A DNA stretch of 46,500 bases from Chrysomallon squamiferum. Lineage: Eukaryota; Mollusca; Gastropoda; Neomphalida; Peltospiridae. A program made the position numbers and the translations under genes. The stretch lies in the NCBI GenBank assembly GCA_012295275.1, contig CM022679.1:9528169-9574668 (forward strand). The letters run 5' to 3'. The notes below the pieces were generated by a model, which did not search any database, was not told the origin of the DNA, and worked only from the letters and a program-made list of their open reading frames with translations. Below, piece by piece: positions 32,945 through 43,972 of the stretch (positions are counted from its first letter, which is position 1; the number at the start of each line of letters is the position of its first letter).

Positions 32945-35900
32945 TGGAAAATGCATGCACCATTGTACATGTATTTGTTTATACATGTGAAGCTGGGAAT
33001 TAAGTTACATCATTGCCTATTTGTTTACATGTATGGATGTAGATGAAGATGATGAGGATGTCAATGTTGATGAAAACGTTGATGATGATGACTGGTATTA
33101 CAATGGAGACCATGGTAAGAACAGCAGACAACTGAAACTGTTTGCACTATTCTGCAATACAGGGTGTCCACAAAAGTAACCGAACTGCAAACTTAAATAA
33201 AATTAGATATTAAAAATAACAAATTTAATTCCATCTTTTGTGTCATTTTATGTTATCTTTTGTACTATTCATTTACTTCTGTCAGTAGTAGTCTTTGGAA
33301 TGAATTTTTGTTCTTCGTGATTGAGACTTCTGTTTTACCGCGACGATGCTGTCTTTTAATACTGTTCATGTTCCCATAGGCGTTCCATGTTCTTTCTCTT
33401 GCAACTTGCTCTCCAGGCAGTTTCTTTCTGTAATGCAATAAAGGCAGACGTTACACCTGAATCTTTTCACTGATCTTATTGGTTTTGTTCCTACGTCATA
33501 GCTTGATTCTTATTCAGCATGCACTACTGGACTCTCCATGGTTGACTTTGGAAACTTGCCAAAAAGTATGTTGCATGTGTTGTCAAAAGGTGTCATGATT
33601 GTATCGAAGTTCAAGGTAGACATTTTGAACATTTGTAAATACTAAATATACAGATTAAATTTGTTGTTTTTAATATCTAATTTTATTTAAGTTTGCGGTT
33701 CGGTTACTTTTGGGACACCCTGTATATCTGCATTTTAACCACATTCATAATAACTGCATGGATTTTCATTATATTTATTTTAATACTGAACTTATCATCA
33801 TACTAGAGATGCCCTTCAGTGGTTGGCATGATATTTTAGATAACAGACAACTAAAGCTGTTGCATTGTTGCATTTATTCTAGCTTTGTCTGTCATATACC
33901 TATTTTTGCCAAGTTCTCAACATGCATGGCATTTGTTATTTTTATATTTATTTAGATCATTATTAAGCTGCATATCATACTAGATATGGTCATCGATATA
34001 TCTCTTCAAAATGGCAGAAAAATTTGAACTATTTAACATTTATTTATTGGGTTATTTTTTCATGTCACTTAGACATGTTACAAATGTTATGACATCTGAT
34101 ATAAAACTGAATTTACTTTCACGAGAAATGAAACATATTATGAATATTGTGACATTTGGCATCAGACTAAATGTGTTTCTTTCTCACAAAATGAGTCGAT
34201 CACTTTCATTTTTTTTTATTTAGTGAAAATTCCCATTCAGTTAGTAGGTCTCTGATTTATCTAGTTTTGACCACCTCAGTTAAGCTTCATGATGCCAATA
34301 TTCAGGTCAACCACTGACCACTTTTGTCTAATTTATGTGCTTTCTATAAACTGTTAATATGATTAATTGATGTCCAGTTTTTGTCAGATCTGTAGATGAA
34401 AACTGACTCGGTGCATAAATATTTTCTTTTTTCATTAGTCTTAATGATAGTGCTAAAATAATATAGTCTCACATTAGACAAAATGCATGTAGTATTACGT
34501 TCTTATGTAACACAGAACTGATTTAATATTTAGATTATATCATATGACATAATCACTAATAGTAATAATAATAGTAATAATAATAATAACAATAATAAAC
34601 AATATAACAAAAATAATAACAATAATTTTTTATTATATATATATATATATATAAAACCATGAAAAATAGACATTTCATGTTTTACATATTACTTACTAAC
34701 TTTTCCTGACATATAAGTTAAGAAGACCTGTTATCAGATGAAATCAAGGACCCAGACCAGTGTAATAAATCTTAACGGATATCTTAAATACATTAAGAAA
34801 ACAAAAATTTGTTATTCTTTCATTTTGAAGAGTTTTAACTATTAAAACATATGTCTTAAGGACTTGCTGATTGGTTGTTGTTTGAAGTCGTGAATGGATT
34901 GAAAGAGATCAGAGATAAAATCTTAACTACAAACAGGTTGAATCCATGCATTAAAACATTAAGTCTTTATTAGTTATGACACTGTTTTTTTTGTGTGTTA
35001 TTTCTCGTTCTTTTGTGGATATGTTTTTTTTTTTGTTTTTTTTAAATTATTTTGCTTTCTTGTTTTTCTCATTTCCTCAGTTTTGTTTGAGTTTATTTTT
35101 CATTTTTTTTCTGTTTTGTTTTATTTTTGTTTTTCCCCTCCATATCTGTAGTTCTGTTTTGTTTTATTTTTCTCTTCCTTTCTTGAGTTTTGTTTTCTTG
35201 TTTTTCTCTTTATTTCTTGAGTTTTGTTATCATGTTTTTCTCTTCATATATTTCTTCAATTTTGTTCTCTTTTTTCTCTTCATTTCTTCAATTTTGTTTT
35301 CTTGTTTTTCTCTCTATTTCTTTAATTTTGTTTTCTTGTTTTTTCTCTTCATTTCTTCCTTATTTATTTTCTTTTTTCTCTTCATTTCTTCAGTTATGTT
35401 TTCTTTTTTCTCTTCATTTCTTCAGTTATGTTTTCTTTTTTCTCTTCATTTCTTCATTTCTTCAGTTTTGTTTTCTTGCTTTTATCTCCATTTCTTCAAT
35501 TTTGTTTTCTTGTTTTTCTCTTCATTTGTTCAGTTTTGTTTTCTTGTTTTTCTCTTCATTTGTTCAGTTTTGTTTTTCAGTTTCTTCAGTTTTCTTTTCA
35601 TGTTTTTATCTTCTCTTGTTTTTTTGTTTTGTTTTCTTTTTTTTTTTTTGAGAGTTAAACATTTATCAACCAGATGGCGAAAAGAAAAACTGACCATCTG
35701 TCTCGTTCTGTACATATAACCAAATCTACATAACAAATATTCCTCTGTTTTAATTATCCGGTGATGTGGGTGATAGCACACCTGTGTCCACCTGTGTAAC
35801 AGCATGTCACTGGAGAATAGCAATAAATAACACACGTACAAGGTGACATTTAATAAAGGATAGTTAATAGAGACACATATACCTGCAGGACCACTGATAA

Positions 35901-38523
35901 ATTATTTATTTGTTGAGTTAACGGTTCTATTCTGTTAATGTATGTGGGATGATGTTGCAGCATGCTGTCAGAGTACAAATACAGTAAGTATTTAGGATTT
36001 TGAATTTCTCTTTCTCTCAAAATGAATATTTTGTTCAGAAAGTAATCCATTATTTATCTTCCTTAATAGACGTTATTTCTTGTTGAACGTAGATGCTTTT
36101 GAAAAAAAAAAATAATAATTAAAAAAAAATCTTTTTCACAGTCGATGGTTGACCAGCTCTGTTTATCTTTCAAATGGTTGTAATGTTCTTTATATTTAAC
36201 ACACCATAAGTATTTGCTTTTCTCTATATGTCAGTGGTTCAAGATTTCTATTTTAAACGCACTTCAGATACATACATTTACTCAACCATGAGAAATATCT
36301 TCGAAATGTTTCTTTTCGATGGTTGTTTTTCAGACCTTCAAATGCACATTAATACTGAAGATATTATTTGTAGACCTTTGCCTCTTCGCTGTTGTTATTT
36401 ATTAGACAATTTATTCTGAATCTGATAAACAGGCTCTGCTGTAGCATACTAGACAGCTAATATTTCTCTATTCCCAGGCCTGCCAGACATCTTAATTGGA
36501 AAAAAAAAAAAGACAAAATAACTGTCTGAAAAACTCTGTACAATGGCTCAAAAAAAAAAAAAAAAAAAAAAGCCCATGTTTACAGTTTTAATGGCAAAAT
36601 AACTTGAACTAGTAACATGAATTTCTTAAATTGTTAAACACAACTTTGTTAAACTTTTTTAACTATATTACTTTTTTTTTTAAAGATTTTAATATCTAGA
36701 TTGATATGGTTATTATTATTATTACTAATACTGCTGCTGTTACTATTCTTATTATTATTTCTATTAGTACTACTACTACAGCTACTGCTATTATTATTAT
36801 TAATATTTGTTTTATTTTATTAAAAAATAAATAACTGCTCAATAACAGTTTTGGCAAGGTAATAGAAAATTACACCACATAAGGCCAAACAAAACAATTC
36901 CTTAACTCAACTAAGCTTAGTATTTCTTAGTATTATTATGCATATTATCAATAACAATATATATGTTTATATTATATAAACTTTCATCCATTGTTTTGAG
37001 GAATAACTTTTCTTTTAATAATTTATTCATCTGCATTGGTATTTGTTGTGTGCAAATTCAACATCAAAAACATAATTTTATATAAATCTGTATTTTTTAT
37101 TTTGGTATTATTATTTTTTAATTATTATCATCATTATTATTAGTAGTAATAGTAGTAATTTTTAATTTTTTTACATTTTTAATTTTTTTTTTTATTTTAA
37201 AAAAAACAATATTTTTTAATACATGACACAGTTATCACAACTTTCTGACTTTCTCTCTCTCACCCCCTGACTCTGACTCTCTGTTTCTGCCTCTTTTTTT
37301 CTTTCTCTCTTTTTCTCTCTCTCACCCTCTCTCTTTCTTTATTTTTAATAGTGGAGAAACTTTTTTTGTTAGAACTTATTCTTAGGGCTTATTATGTGTA
37401 ACAGTTACAGGGTAACAGTTCACATTTAGTGTAACTTTAAACTCAGAGGACACAGTTATTTGTCACAAATATTTTTTATGTTGCATTTTTATTTTTATTA
37501 TTTTTTTATTTTTTTATTTTTTTAAATTTTTGAGAAAGGAAATAATAATAAAAAAAAACCCAGAACTTATAACAGATATGTATATTTTTTTTTTTTTTTT
37601 TTTTTTTTACACGTTTTCCACATGCTTGCTCATGAAAAATGTAGTATGGCAAAAAAAAAAAAAAAAAAAAAAATAGGTTACCTTTTTTTTTCTTCTTCAG
37701 TGTGAGAAAGTCACTTGATATTTCTTCGTGTTATACTGATTTTTTCAGCTTTCGATTAAATTTAACAATTATTTCCTTTTACAAGCTGTTTCACTTTTTC
37801 AGTTTCAGTAAAAATGTTTTTTGCCAAATCAGCAAAAATATATAATATGTTACTGCATTTGTTTTGTTTTGTTTTGTTTCTCATAAACAAACAATTCAAT
37901 CTTTTTTTTCCCCAGTGTATGTTCCTGCCATATTTACAAAACCCATGTTTTGTTTATTTTACTATTGTCTGTATTATTATACTGCATGTCCATTGTGCAT
38001 TCATTATTTTCAGCATTTGAATAATATAATGTTTAGATTTTACAAAGAAATAAGCATGTAATGATTTTAATATTAATAAGGTTAACTACATCTTAGGCCA
38101 AAATTAAGTTCAGAGACTTATTTGGAACAAGAAATAGTGCATCTTGCATATTGTCAAAATTAGTCTCCATTGCTAAATGTTTGATATGCAAGATTTATTA
38201 AAATTTTTAATAATAAACATATTATTGGCCAGTGTGGATTTTGCTAAATTTTATAGTAGCAAATACTTATCACTTACTTGAAATATTTGTAACACAAACA
38301 TCAAAACATTAAAAAGTTAAAAAAAAAAAAAAATAATAATAATTAAATAAAAAAAAAAAAAAAATGAAATTAAACAATTTAATAATAATAATAATAATAA
38401 TAGCTTAATTATGATGTTAAATAAAACTATTATTGTTGTTGTTGTTGTTGTTGTTGTTATATTCAGTTTTTAAAAATATTAAAAATTAGTCTATTTTGTA
38501 ATGCAACAGTTTTTGTTTTATTA

Positions 38524-38557
<34 letters not shown>

Positions 38558-39366
38558 TTAAAATTTTAATTTTTTTGGAAAATGGAAAGAATTATAAATG
38601 AAAAAAAAATGAGGACAGAAGCCAGTTTGGAGAAAACATTTATGATAGTGGCCAGAAATGGAAAATGGAAAGTTTTAAATAGTTTTCTTTTAAGTTTGAA
38701 ATGGAAAATGTTTAAAAGAATGAGGACAGCAAAGTTCTCTTTATAAGTTTGGAGAAAACAGTTCTGTTTTGACTTATTTCCAGCAATAGTTTTTCTTTAT
38801 AAGAATGATAATAGTTCTGTTTATATAAGTATTATTTAAATAGTTTTCTTTTATAAGTTTTAACAGAGAGTAATAGTTCTGTTTTATAAGTATTATCTTA
38901 CAGCAATAGTTTTCTTTATAAGTTTTAACAGAGAGTAATAGTTCTGTTTATCTTAAGTTTTCTTTATTATCTTAACAGAATAATAGTTCTGTTTATTTAT
39001 AAGTTTTAACAGAGAGTAATAGTTCTGTTTTATAAGTATTATCTTACAGCAATAGTTTCTTTATAAGTTTTAACAGAGTAATAGTTCTCTTTATAAGTTT
39101 TAACAGAGAGTAATAGTTCTGTTTATATAAGTATTATCTTACAGCAATAGTTTTCTTTATAAGTTTTAACTGAGAATAATAGTTCTGTTTATATAAGTAT
39201 TATCTTACAGCAATAGTTTTCTTTATAAGTTTTAACTGAGAATAATAGTTCTGTTTATTTATTAACTACAGCAATAGTTCTGTTTATAAGTATTATCTTA
39301 CAGCAATAGTTCTCTTTATAAGTCTTAACTGAGAGTTCTTTACATCAGTGTTATCTGAAAGTGATA

Positions 39367-39407
<41 letters not shown>

Positions 39408-41150
39408 ATATATATATATATATATTCACAGTGATAGTTATTTATGTAACTGTTAACTGAGAGTAATAGTTTCCTCTAGGTGTTAAGTTAGAGTGATAGT
39501 AACCTATGTAAGTTTTAACTGAGAGTGATAGCTATTTGTGTGTAAACCTAAGCGTGATAACTGTCAATGTAAGTGTTAACTCAGCAGAATATTTATCTGT
39601 AAATGTTAACTGAGGGTCATTGTTCTCTCTATAAGTGATAACAAAGCAGTAGTAGTTCTCTATATAATCTGAGCGATAGTTCTCTGTTTAAGTGTTAACT
39701 GAGCATTAGTTTTTCATGTGTTAACAGAGAATGATAATTCTCTCTGCATATGTAAAACAGTGATATTTCTCTGAATTAGTGTTAACTGAGTGACAGTTCT
39801 CTAAGTAAATATTAACAGAGGAATAGATTTCTATGTAAAGTGTTTAATTGAAAGCAATGTATAAATGTTAACAAGGAGAATACTGGGTATTTTGTTGTAT
39901 GTTTTTTTGTGGTTTAATTTCAGCATTTGCAGGCAAGAACAGTGATGGGGTGTTCAAGGAGGACGTAGTGGAGTACAATATAATGAAGAAACACGTGAAC
40001 ACTCCCTCCAGCATGGTTCTCTTCTACACCTGGATCATCCTCATAGTCCTCATAACTGTCATAGCCGTGTCTGCTTTTAAGTACCGTTGTAAAGTAAGTC
40101 TTTACCAATTACGCTGTTTATTTAGTTTTTCAAGTCATTTTAACATCAACAAAACCTTTTTTTTTTTTTTTTTTTCTGAACTAGTCACATTAGGGATGCA
40201 TATTTTCCCCATTTCCTTAAAAGCCACCAAAACAGTTCCAGTTATTTCACTGTTGTCAGATTTAGGTAGTTTTTATTTAAATTTCAGGAAAATGTTCAAA
40301 AGTCAATGAAAGTCACTGAAAATCATGTTTTGTTGTTTACCAAAGTTCTGTTCTTCAATACCAGTATTTCTAGCAGAGCAGTATTTTGCAACAATTCCAG
40401 TTGTCAGTGTGTTTTAGTGACAGTCATAGAGTAATCACAGATGGGTGCACTGAGTCACACATATTTAGACTCACACCTAATTCTATGTGCATCTTACCAA
40501 TCATTATTGCTCCCGAGAGGTCCATAAAATCATGAGGATCGGATCTTAAAAAAGTAATTAAAATGTCAGTATATATCTTTTGAAGTTTAGCATGGCAGCT
40601 AAATGATAGTGAATCAGATATGTATTTCTGAAGAAACCTGATAATAGAAAATTAAAATCAGTTATATATGCATTTTGCTTTATATTCTTGAATATAATTT
40701 ATACATAAATGTTTTTTTTTTAAATGTGGGCACTCCTTTCCACCCTTGTCGCATTCAAAGAATATTTGATGAGGTTAAGACAATAACTCTTGTTGTCATT
40801 TCTTAAAAATAAATTACTAAGCTTGCCTGGGTACTAGTACAAACATTCGTTACTAATTTACATGTAATTTACTGGTATCTTTGTTTCTTTTTAAAGGTGC
40901 TCAATACATTTTATTAACCCGAAAGTTAATTTTGATCACTCGAAAGACAAAAACCTTTGTTATGTTTTGGATAGAATAAACTAGAATTTTCGTTCTGCAT
41001 TTTGAATGTTACACAGATAAATTATATGTTTAATCATTTGTTTCACAGGGCAGAAATCTCGTGAATGGGTTCAAGTCTAGTGTGAGAAATGGAGCACACA
41101 GATACAATGATGAAGCGGAGAAGAAACTTTTGGAAAATGTTTATACCTGA
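27808..41150 (+). CDS. predicted type I membrane protein with acidic repetitive ectodomain, five exons, 602 aa
   Basis: Exons: 27808-27880, 30240-31631, 33043-33114, 39924-40093, 41049-41150. All have AG/GT borders, and phases 1, 1, 1 and 0 agree, giving 602 codons plus TGA. Residues 1-24 form a signal peptide (MKSFIVEQICYVLILLLLIP then KCTQ). Residues 25 to about 543 are hydrophilic and acidic, with an 85-residue tandem duplication and an Asn/Asp/His tract. A single membrane helix covers about 544-564 (LFYTWIILIVLITVIAVSAF) and is followed by the basic KYRCK stop-transfer and a 38-residue tail. I recognise no domain family. The layout resembles TGN38-like or mucin-like type I proteins, but this is architecture only. 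An acidic Asp/Asn-rich ectodomain could bind calcium, by inference. Confidence 0.85.
27881..30239. other. intron 1 of the type I membrane protein gene
   Basis: A 2.36 kb AT-rich intron. It contains GT/AT simple repeats near 28775-28850 and an AC microsatellite at 29952-29991. No other coding or repeat structure is seen. Confidence 0.6.
30240..31631 (+). CDS. type I membrane protein exon 2, ectodomain with tandem duplication
   Basis: This 1.39 kb exon follows a TTATTCTAG acceptor and encodes residues 25-489. It begins SYPTDNLLFGAKDEDLHLEN. It contains two copies of a unit starting NQAA-TGNVDEKHFVLPPL with the acidic RDDDDVIKPENN, ending LPPVQNVD (residues about 151-235 and 236-315). From about 358 to 448 it is built from Asn, Asp, His and Leu. 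It ends with NDDTSLDEKINNM before a GTAATA donor. Composition is very low in Cys, so a disordered extended chain is likely. Confidence 0.9.
30617..31111 (+). repeat. 255-base coding tandem duplication
   Basis: Unit 1 is 30617-30871 and unit 2 is 30872-31111. They are about 90 percent identical at the DNA level by eye. Unit 2 has lost one His codon, and some bases differ at synonymous and replacement sites. The duplication is in frame and entirely inside exon 2. Confidence 0.95.
31240..31510 (+). repeat. Asn/Asp/His-rich coding repeat
   Basis: An imperfect array of AAT, GAT, CAT and CTG/CTA codons makes patterns such as NDNAHQDDNSHLNNN and NNDHLNNNDHLNS. Units are 15-24 bases and vary in length, as expected from slippage. 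The antisense strand is also open, so minus-strand frames here are shadows. Confidence 0.9.
31632..33042. other. intron 2 of the type I membrane protein gene
   Basis: A 1.4 kb AT-rich intron. It carries two compound GT-then-GA microsatellites (31783-31827 and 32889-32942), both followed by GATAT, and T/ATTT runs near 32290-32340. No coding sequence is seen. Confidence 0.6.
33043..33114 (+). CDS. type I membrane protein exon 3, acidic mini-exon
   Basis: This 72-base exon is in phase 1 at both ends, so it can be skipped without shifting frame. It encodes DEDDEDVNVDENVDDDDWYY followed by NGDH. The acceptor is GGATGTAG and the donor GTAAGA. Thirteen of 24 residues are Asp or Glu. It lies just 46 bases before the mariner-derived element. 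Confidence 0.75.
33160..33722 (+). mobile_element. mariner-derived element with 71-bp terminal inverted repeats
   Basis: The element begins CAGGGTGTCC and ends with the reverse complement GGACACCCTG, each next to TA, the target duplication of Tc1/mariner elements. The inverted repeats match over about 71 bases with a few differences. Inside, near the right end (about 33566-33640), the plus strand encodes KYVACVVKRCHDCIEVQGRH followed by FEHL and TAA, like the C-terminus of mariner transposases (CxxxxGxHFEHL). At 563 bp it is an internally deleted, non-autonomous copy. It lies in intron 3 of the membrane protein gene, 45 bases after exon 3. Confidence 0.88.
33723..38800. other. middle of intron 3, no gene
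   Basis: Apart from the mariner-derived element before it and the T-rich minisatellite inside it, this stretch holds AT-rich DNA. It has AAT tracts (34559-34625, 38380-38400, 38520-38558), TTG units (38433-38457), long A runs (36550-36572, 37650-37672) and long T runs (37586-37608). A pyrimidine CT-rich patch occupies 37245-37335. No coding sequence is seen. Confidence 0.6.
34980..35650 (+). repeat. T-rich minisatellite (TTTTGTTTTCTTGTTTTTCTC class)
   Basis: About 20 imperfect units of 25-35 bases are built from TTTTGTTTTCTTGTTTTTCT and TCATTTCTTCA. The top strand is almost pure pyrimidine plus G, with very few A. Because TAA, TAG and TGA need A, all three forward frames stay open and give Phe/Leu/Ser-rich artefacts up to 247 codons. 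It lies in intron 3. Confidence 0.88.
38790..39895 (+). repeat. minisatellite of about 32-bp units next to exon 4
   Basis: About 30 units share the pattern AATAGTTCTNTTTATAAGT followed by a GTTAACTGAGAGT-like half. From 38800 to 39330 two unit types alternate (one ending TTTTAACAGAGAGT, one ending ATTATCTTACAGC), making a higher-order period of about 66 bases. Downstream units are more diverged (GTGATAGTTCTCTATGTAAG class) and the array decays about 30 bases before the exon 4 acceptor. A CT/AT microsatellite interrupts it at 39370-39425. Confidence 0.9.
39370..39425. repeat. CT then AT compound microsatellite
   Basis: About 18 CT units followed by about 9 TA units, embedded in the 32-bp minisatellite. 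The unit's own TTCTCT is the likely seed for the CT expansion. Confidence 0.93.
39924..40093 (+). CDS. type I membrane protein exon 4, juxtamembrane and membrane helix
   Basis: The exon starts AFAGKNSDGVFKEDVVEYN after TTTCAG and ends FKYRCK before GTAAGT. The transmembrane span is LFYTWIILIVLITVIAVSAF. Base composition is clearly more GC-rich than the flanking DNA, as expected of constrained coding sequence. An open frame running past the donor into the intron is read-through. Confidence 0.88.
40094..41048. other. intron 4 of the type I membrane protein gene
   Basis: A 955-base intron with a T run at 40158-40176 and no other recognisable feature. Confidence 0.6.
41049..41150 (+). CDS. type I membrane protein exon 5, cytoplasmic tail and stop
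   Basis: The exon begins GRNLVNGFKSSVRNGAHRYN after TTTCACAG and ends EKKLLENVYT with TGA. The tail carries Tyr near its middle and its end and a Leu-Leu pair, which may act in sorting. The dileucine spacing does not match the strict acidic-xxx-LL pattern. AATAAA signals follow at 41455, 41634 and 41945. Confidence 0.88.
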   Translation, partial: GRNLVNGFKSSVRNGAHRYNDEAEKKLLENVYT

Positions 41151-41944
41151 GATTTTTATTTATTTTTTTCACTTTTATCTGTTTTACGTAAATAATTTCA
41201 CAACGTTACTTTTATTTCTTTGATCTCTTTGAAGTGTTCATTTTCTGATAAGGAAAAAAATTCTTATCATCTCTAATATTTACCTTTCTTTTTACAATGG
41301 TATTTTAACAGAGATCTAGTTAACTGACTGCAGTTAACAAACTAAAGATTTCTTTTTGCATACAGGTTTTTAATTTTATAACAGATAATTTAGTCTTTGT
41401 GCATTTTTGGGTGAAAACATAACTGATACAGTTAAATGATTATTGAATTTTAAAAATAAATACCTGCCTTTCAACTATTGACCTTGAATATCTGTTTGTG
41501 CCTTCAATAATGCAGGTTGTGTGTGTGTTTGTTTATATGTATACTTGTGCACGATCCTTTTTGTATTTGTTAAGCTATATTATCAACATATGTAACTGAT
41601 AACTTTACATATGGGTGTTTTTTTCATTTATGTAATAAAGGCTACATAACAGATGAATATTATTTAACAAAGACTGCAGCTTTTTTGTGTTACTCCACTG
41701 GAATTTATAGAATTATTTACTTGTATTCCAACAATACACAGAAGAGTCAGGCTATTTTGTGACATTTTGTGTGTTAAATTAGTGTCATTATTTTTACACT
41801 AGAATATTTCAATAATCATTTTGTGATTGCTTTGGTTGTTACTCTAGAACTGTCTTTTCTTAAATGGTGTTTATGTTTCAAGCAATGATACAATATACAC
41901 ATGCTTTATATATGAATTACATTTGAATCATGCTTTGTTATTGC

Positions 41945-41950
41945 AATAAA
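41945..41950 (+). terminator. candidate polyadenylation signal AATAAA
   Basis: AATAAA follows TTGC and is preceded by about 800 bases of 3' UTR-like sequence after the TGA at 41150. Earlier AATAAA copies at 41455 and 41634 are alternatives. Which is used cannot be told from the sequence. Confidence 0.4.
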
Positions 41951-43105
41951 GCACACTAAGCTTTAGTATTTGAATCATGTTTTGATGTGATGACGGTTCA
42001 GAGTTCTGTTGAACTTGTTTTAGTGTATAAATTGTGATTGATTTTTTATCATGTCGTTTTAATTTTATTTGTGTCATCAGCTGTTTTTATTATTTACATT
42101 TTTGAATTACGTTTTATCTGTGTTGTCATTTTTATATGGAATTTGGTATTTTCCACAACATCAGTTCTTTCTTGTCTATAATTTTATCTTTTTAAAGCAG
42201 TTCCTAAAATATTTTAATACTGTATATGAATTATCTCATTTCTTTTCCTTTGTGATATTTTGATTTCATTTATCTGCATTTATTTACCAAAAGTTTCTTT
42301 AGATGCATTTTGTTAATACTCTTTCAGTTGGACCTTAAAGATCTTAATACTTTAAAATTAGATTTTAAATTTGTTTTATTTTTATAAGTTTTAACAATTT
42401 ATATTTACTTAATGTCATTTTGTTTTGCTTTCAGATTTTTTTTTTTATCAGAAACAAAAATATATAAACCATATTTTCATCATTATGATGTGTATTTTAA
42501 GAGATCAAAGTCTTCTTAATGTATCAAAATATAAAATGTTTTTTTAATATACATTCAGCCTGCCTTGTCCATTGGTTTATGGCTCCAGGAACTAACAGCA
42601 CAAATAGTGCAGATGTGTAAGATATTCATAATGAATGATATAATACAGCCTTATACATGATCATAACTTGAAACCCCTTCTGTGAGTAGTATTAAAAACA
42701 GCTAAAACACACTTTAATTCAGTATTATAATATACGTTATGCCATCATAAGAATAGAATTTACTACATAACAGTTTAAATTTTATATGTGTATTTTATAT
42801 ATATGATAAAAACTGTGAATGTCAAAATATGCAGATAAGACAGGCTGATTGTATATATATTTATACCTATATACATTGCTGAATTGGAACAGTTCTGTAT
42901 CAACAAAACTAAACCTGTAAATCAAATACAGTATATGATACTGTTTGTTTAAAAATCTGATGGTTATGTATCTGTTTATTCTGCATTTTAAGTAGAAGTA
43001 CCACACAGTTCATTACTTAGTACTCAGTGAAAAACAAAATGATTGAATGTCAACCAGTGAATTCTTAAATATTCTTCAATAACTACCTGTGTTTGTTATT
43101 GATAA

Positions 43106-43146
<41 letters not shown>

Positions 43147-43867
43147 TGTTTTTCACTTCTTTTCTTCTTAATTTTGAACATTTTCTAACATTATTGTAGT
43201 TAATTTAAGCTGAAAATAAGCAAGTTCAGTTTTTGTAAACTGTGCTTGGTAGGTCAGGTTCAAAGATCAAAATATATTATTTATTAAAACAACTGATAAA
43301 GATTTGAGTAAATAACCAAAAAAAAATACAAAACTTGGTAAATCAAAATTTATTGAAATACAATGGTGTCAATATTAAATATAATAACATATTTAAAAAA
43401 CAATGCTAATATGTATTTAATAAAACTTTTTATTTCATTAAATCAAATATAAAGCAATGAATAAAAATTTTTAACAAACACTTTAAAAACAGTTTGTCAA
43501 AGTAGGCCAGTACTTATCCTAATTATTAAATAATACCCATTTTAAAAAAATGTATTTTGTTTTGCTTTCAGAAAGAAAACAATTTTTTATATATATAATT
43601 TTGAATAATTTGGCCAGTTAAAATTTGAATTAAAAAAGAGTGTTATAGTGTTAATAAGCATAAAGATATTAAATATTGCTTAAATGTATTTGTATTAAAC
43701 TGTTATTATTATGCAGTGTTTGTTTAGACTATCTTTCTTTTTGTTGTATTTGAAATATAGTAATTTATCAAACAGATATAACAAACAAAATATATTCTGT
43801 CATACAAAAATTAATCTATGGATGTCTTTCTTATTACAAATGACAATCAAATGATTGTGAAAATTCC

Positions 43868-43917
43868 ACTCATATATAAATATATATAGATATATATATA
43901 TATATGTATCTATATAC

Positions 43918-43969
<52 letters not shown>
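43868..43969. repeat. long TA microsatellite
   Basis: About 100 bases of TA with interruptions (GATA, TATG, CTATATACATATAC), becoming pure TA from about 43926 to 43969. Confidence 0.9.

Positions 43970-43972
<3 letters not shown>

Noticed and set aside
34976-35719. 247-codon Phe/Leu/Ser-rich plus-strand open frame and two overlapping ones
   Set aside because: They lie in a T-rich minisatellite with almost no A, so all three frames are open by composition. There is no motif or codon bias.
37245-37335. CT-rich patch as a promoter or regulatory element
   Set aside because: It is a simple pyrimidine tract deep in an intron with no nearby start or conserved motif.
38790-39895. CRISPR-like array
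   Set aside because: Units are contiguous and degenerate with no unique spacers, and the genome is eukaryotic. It is a minisatellite.
39899-40309. 136-codon plus-strand open frame starting at 39899
   Set aside because: Its start lies in the intron before the TTTCAG acceptor and its end runs through the GTAAGT donor. The real exon is 39924-40093.
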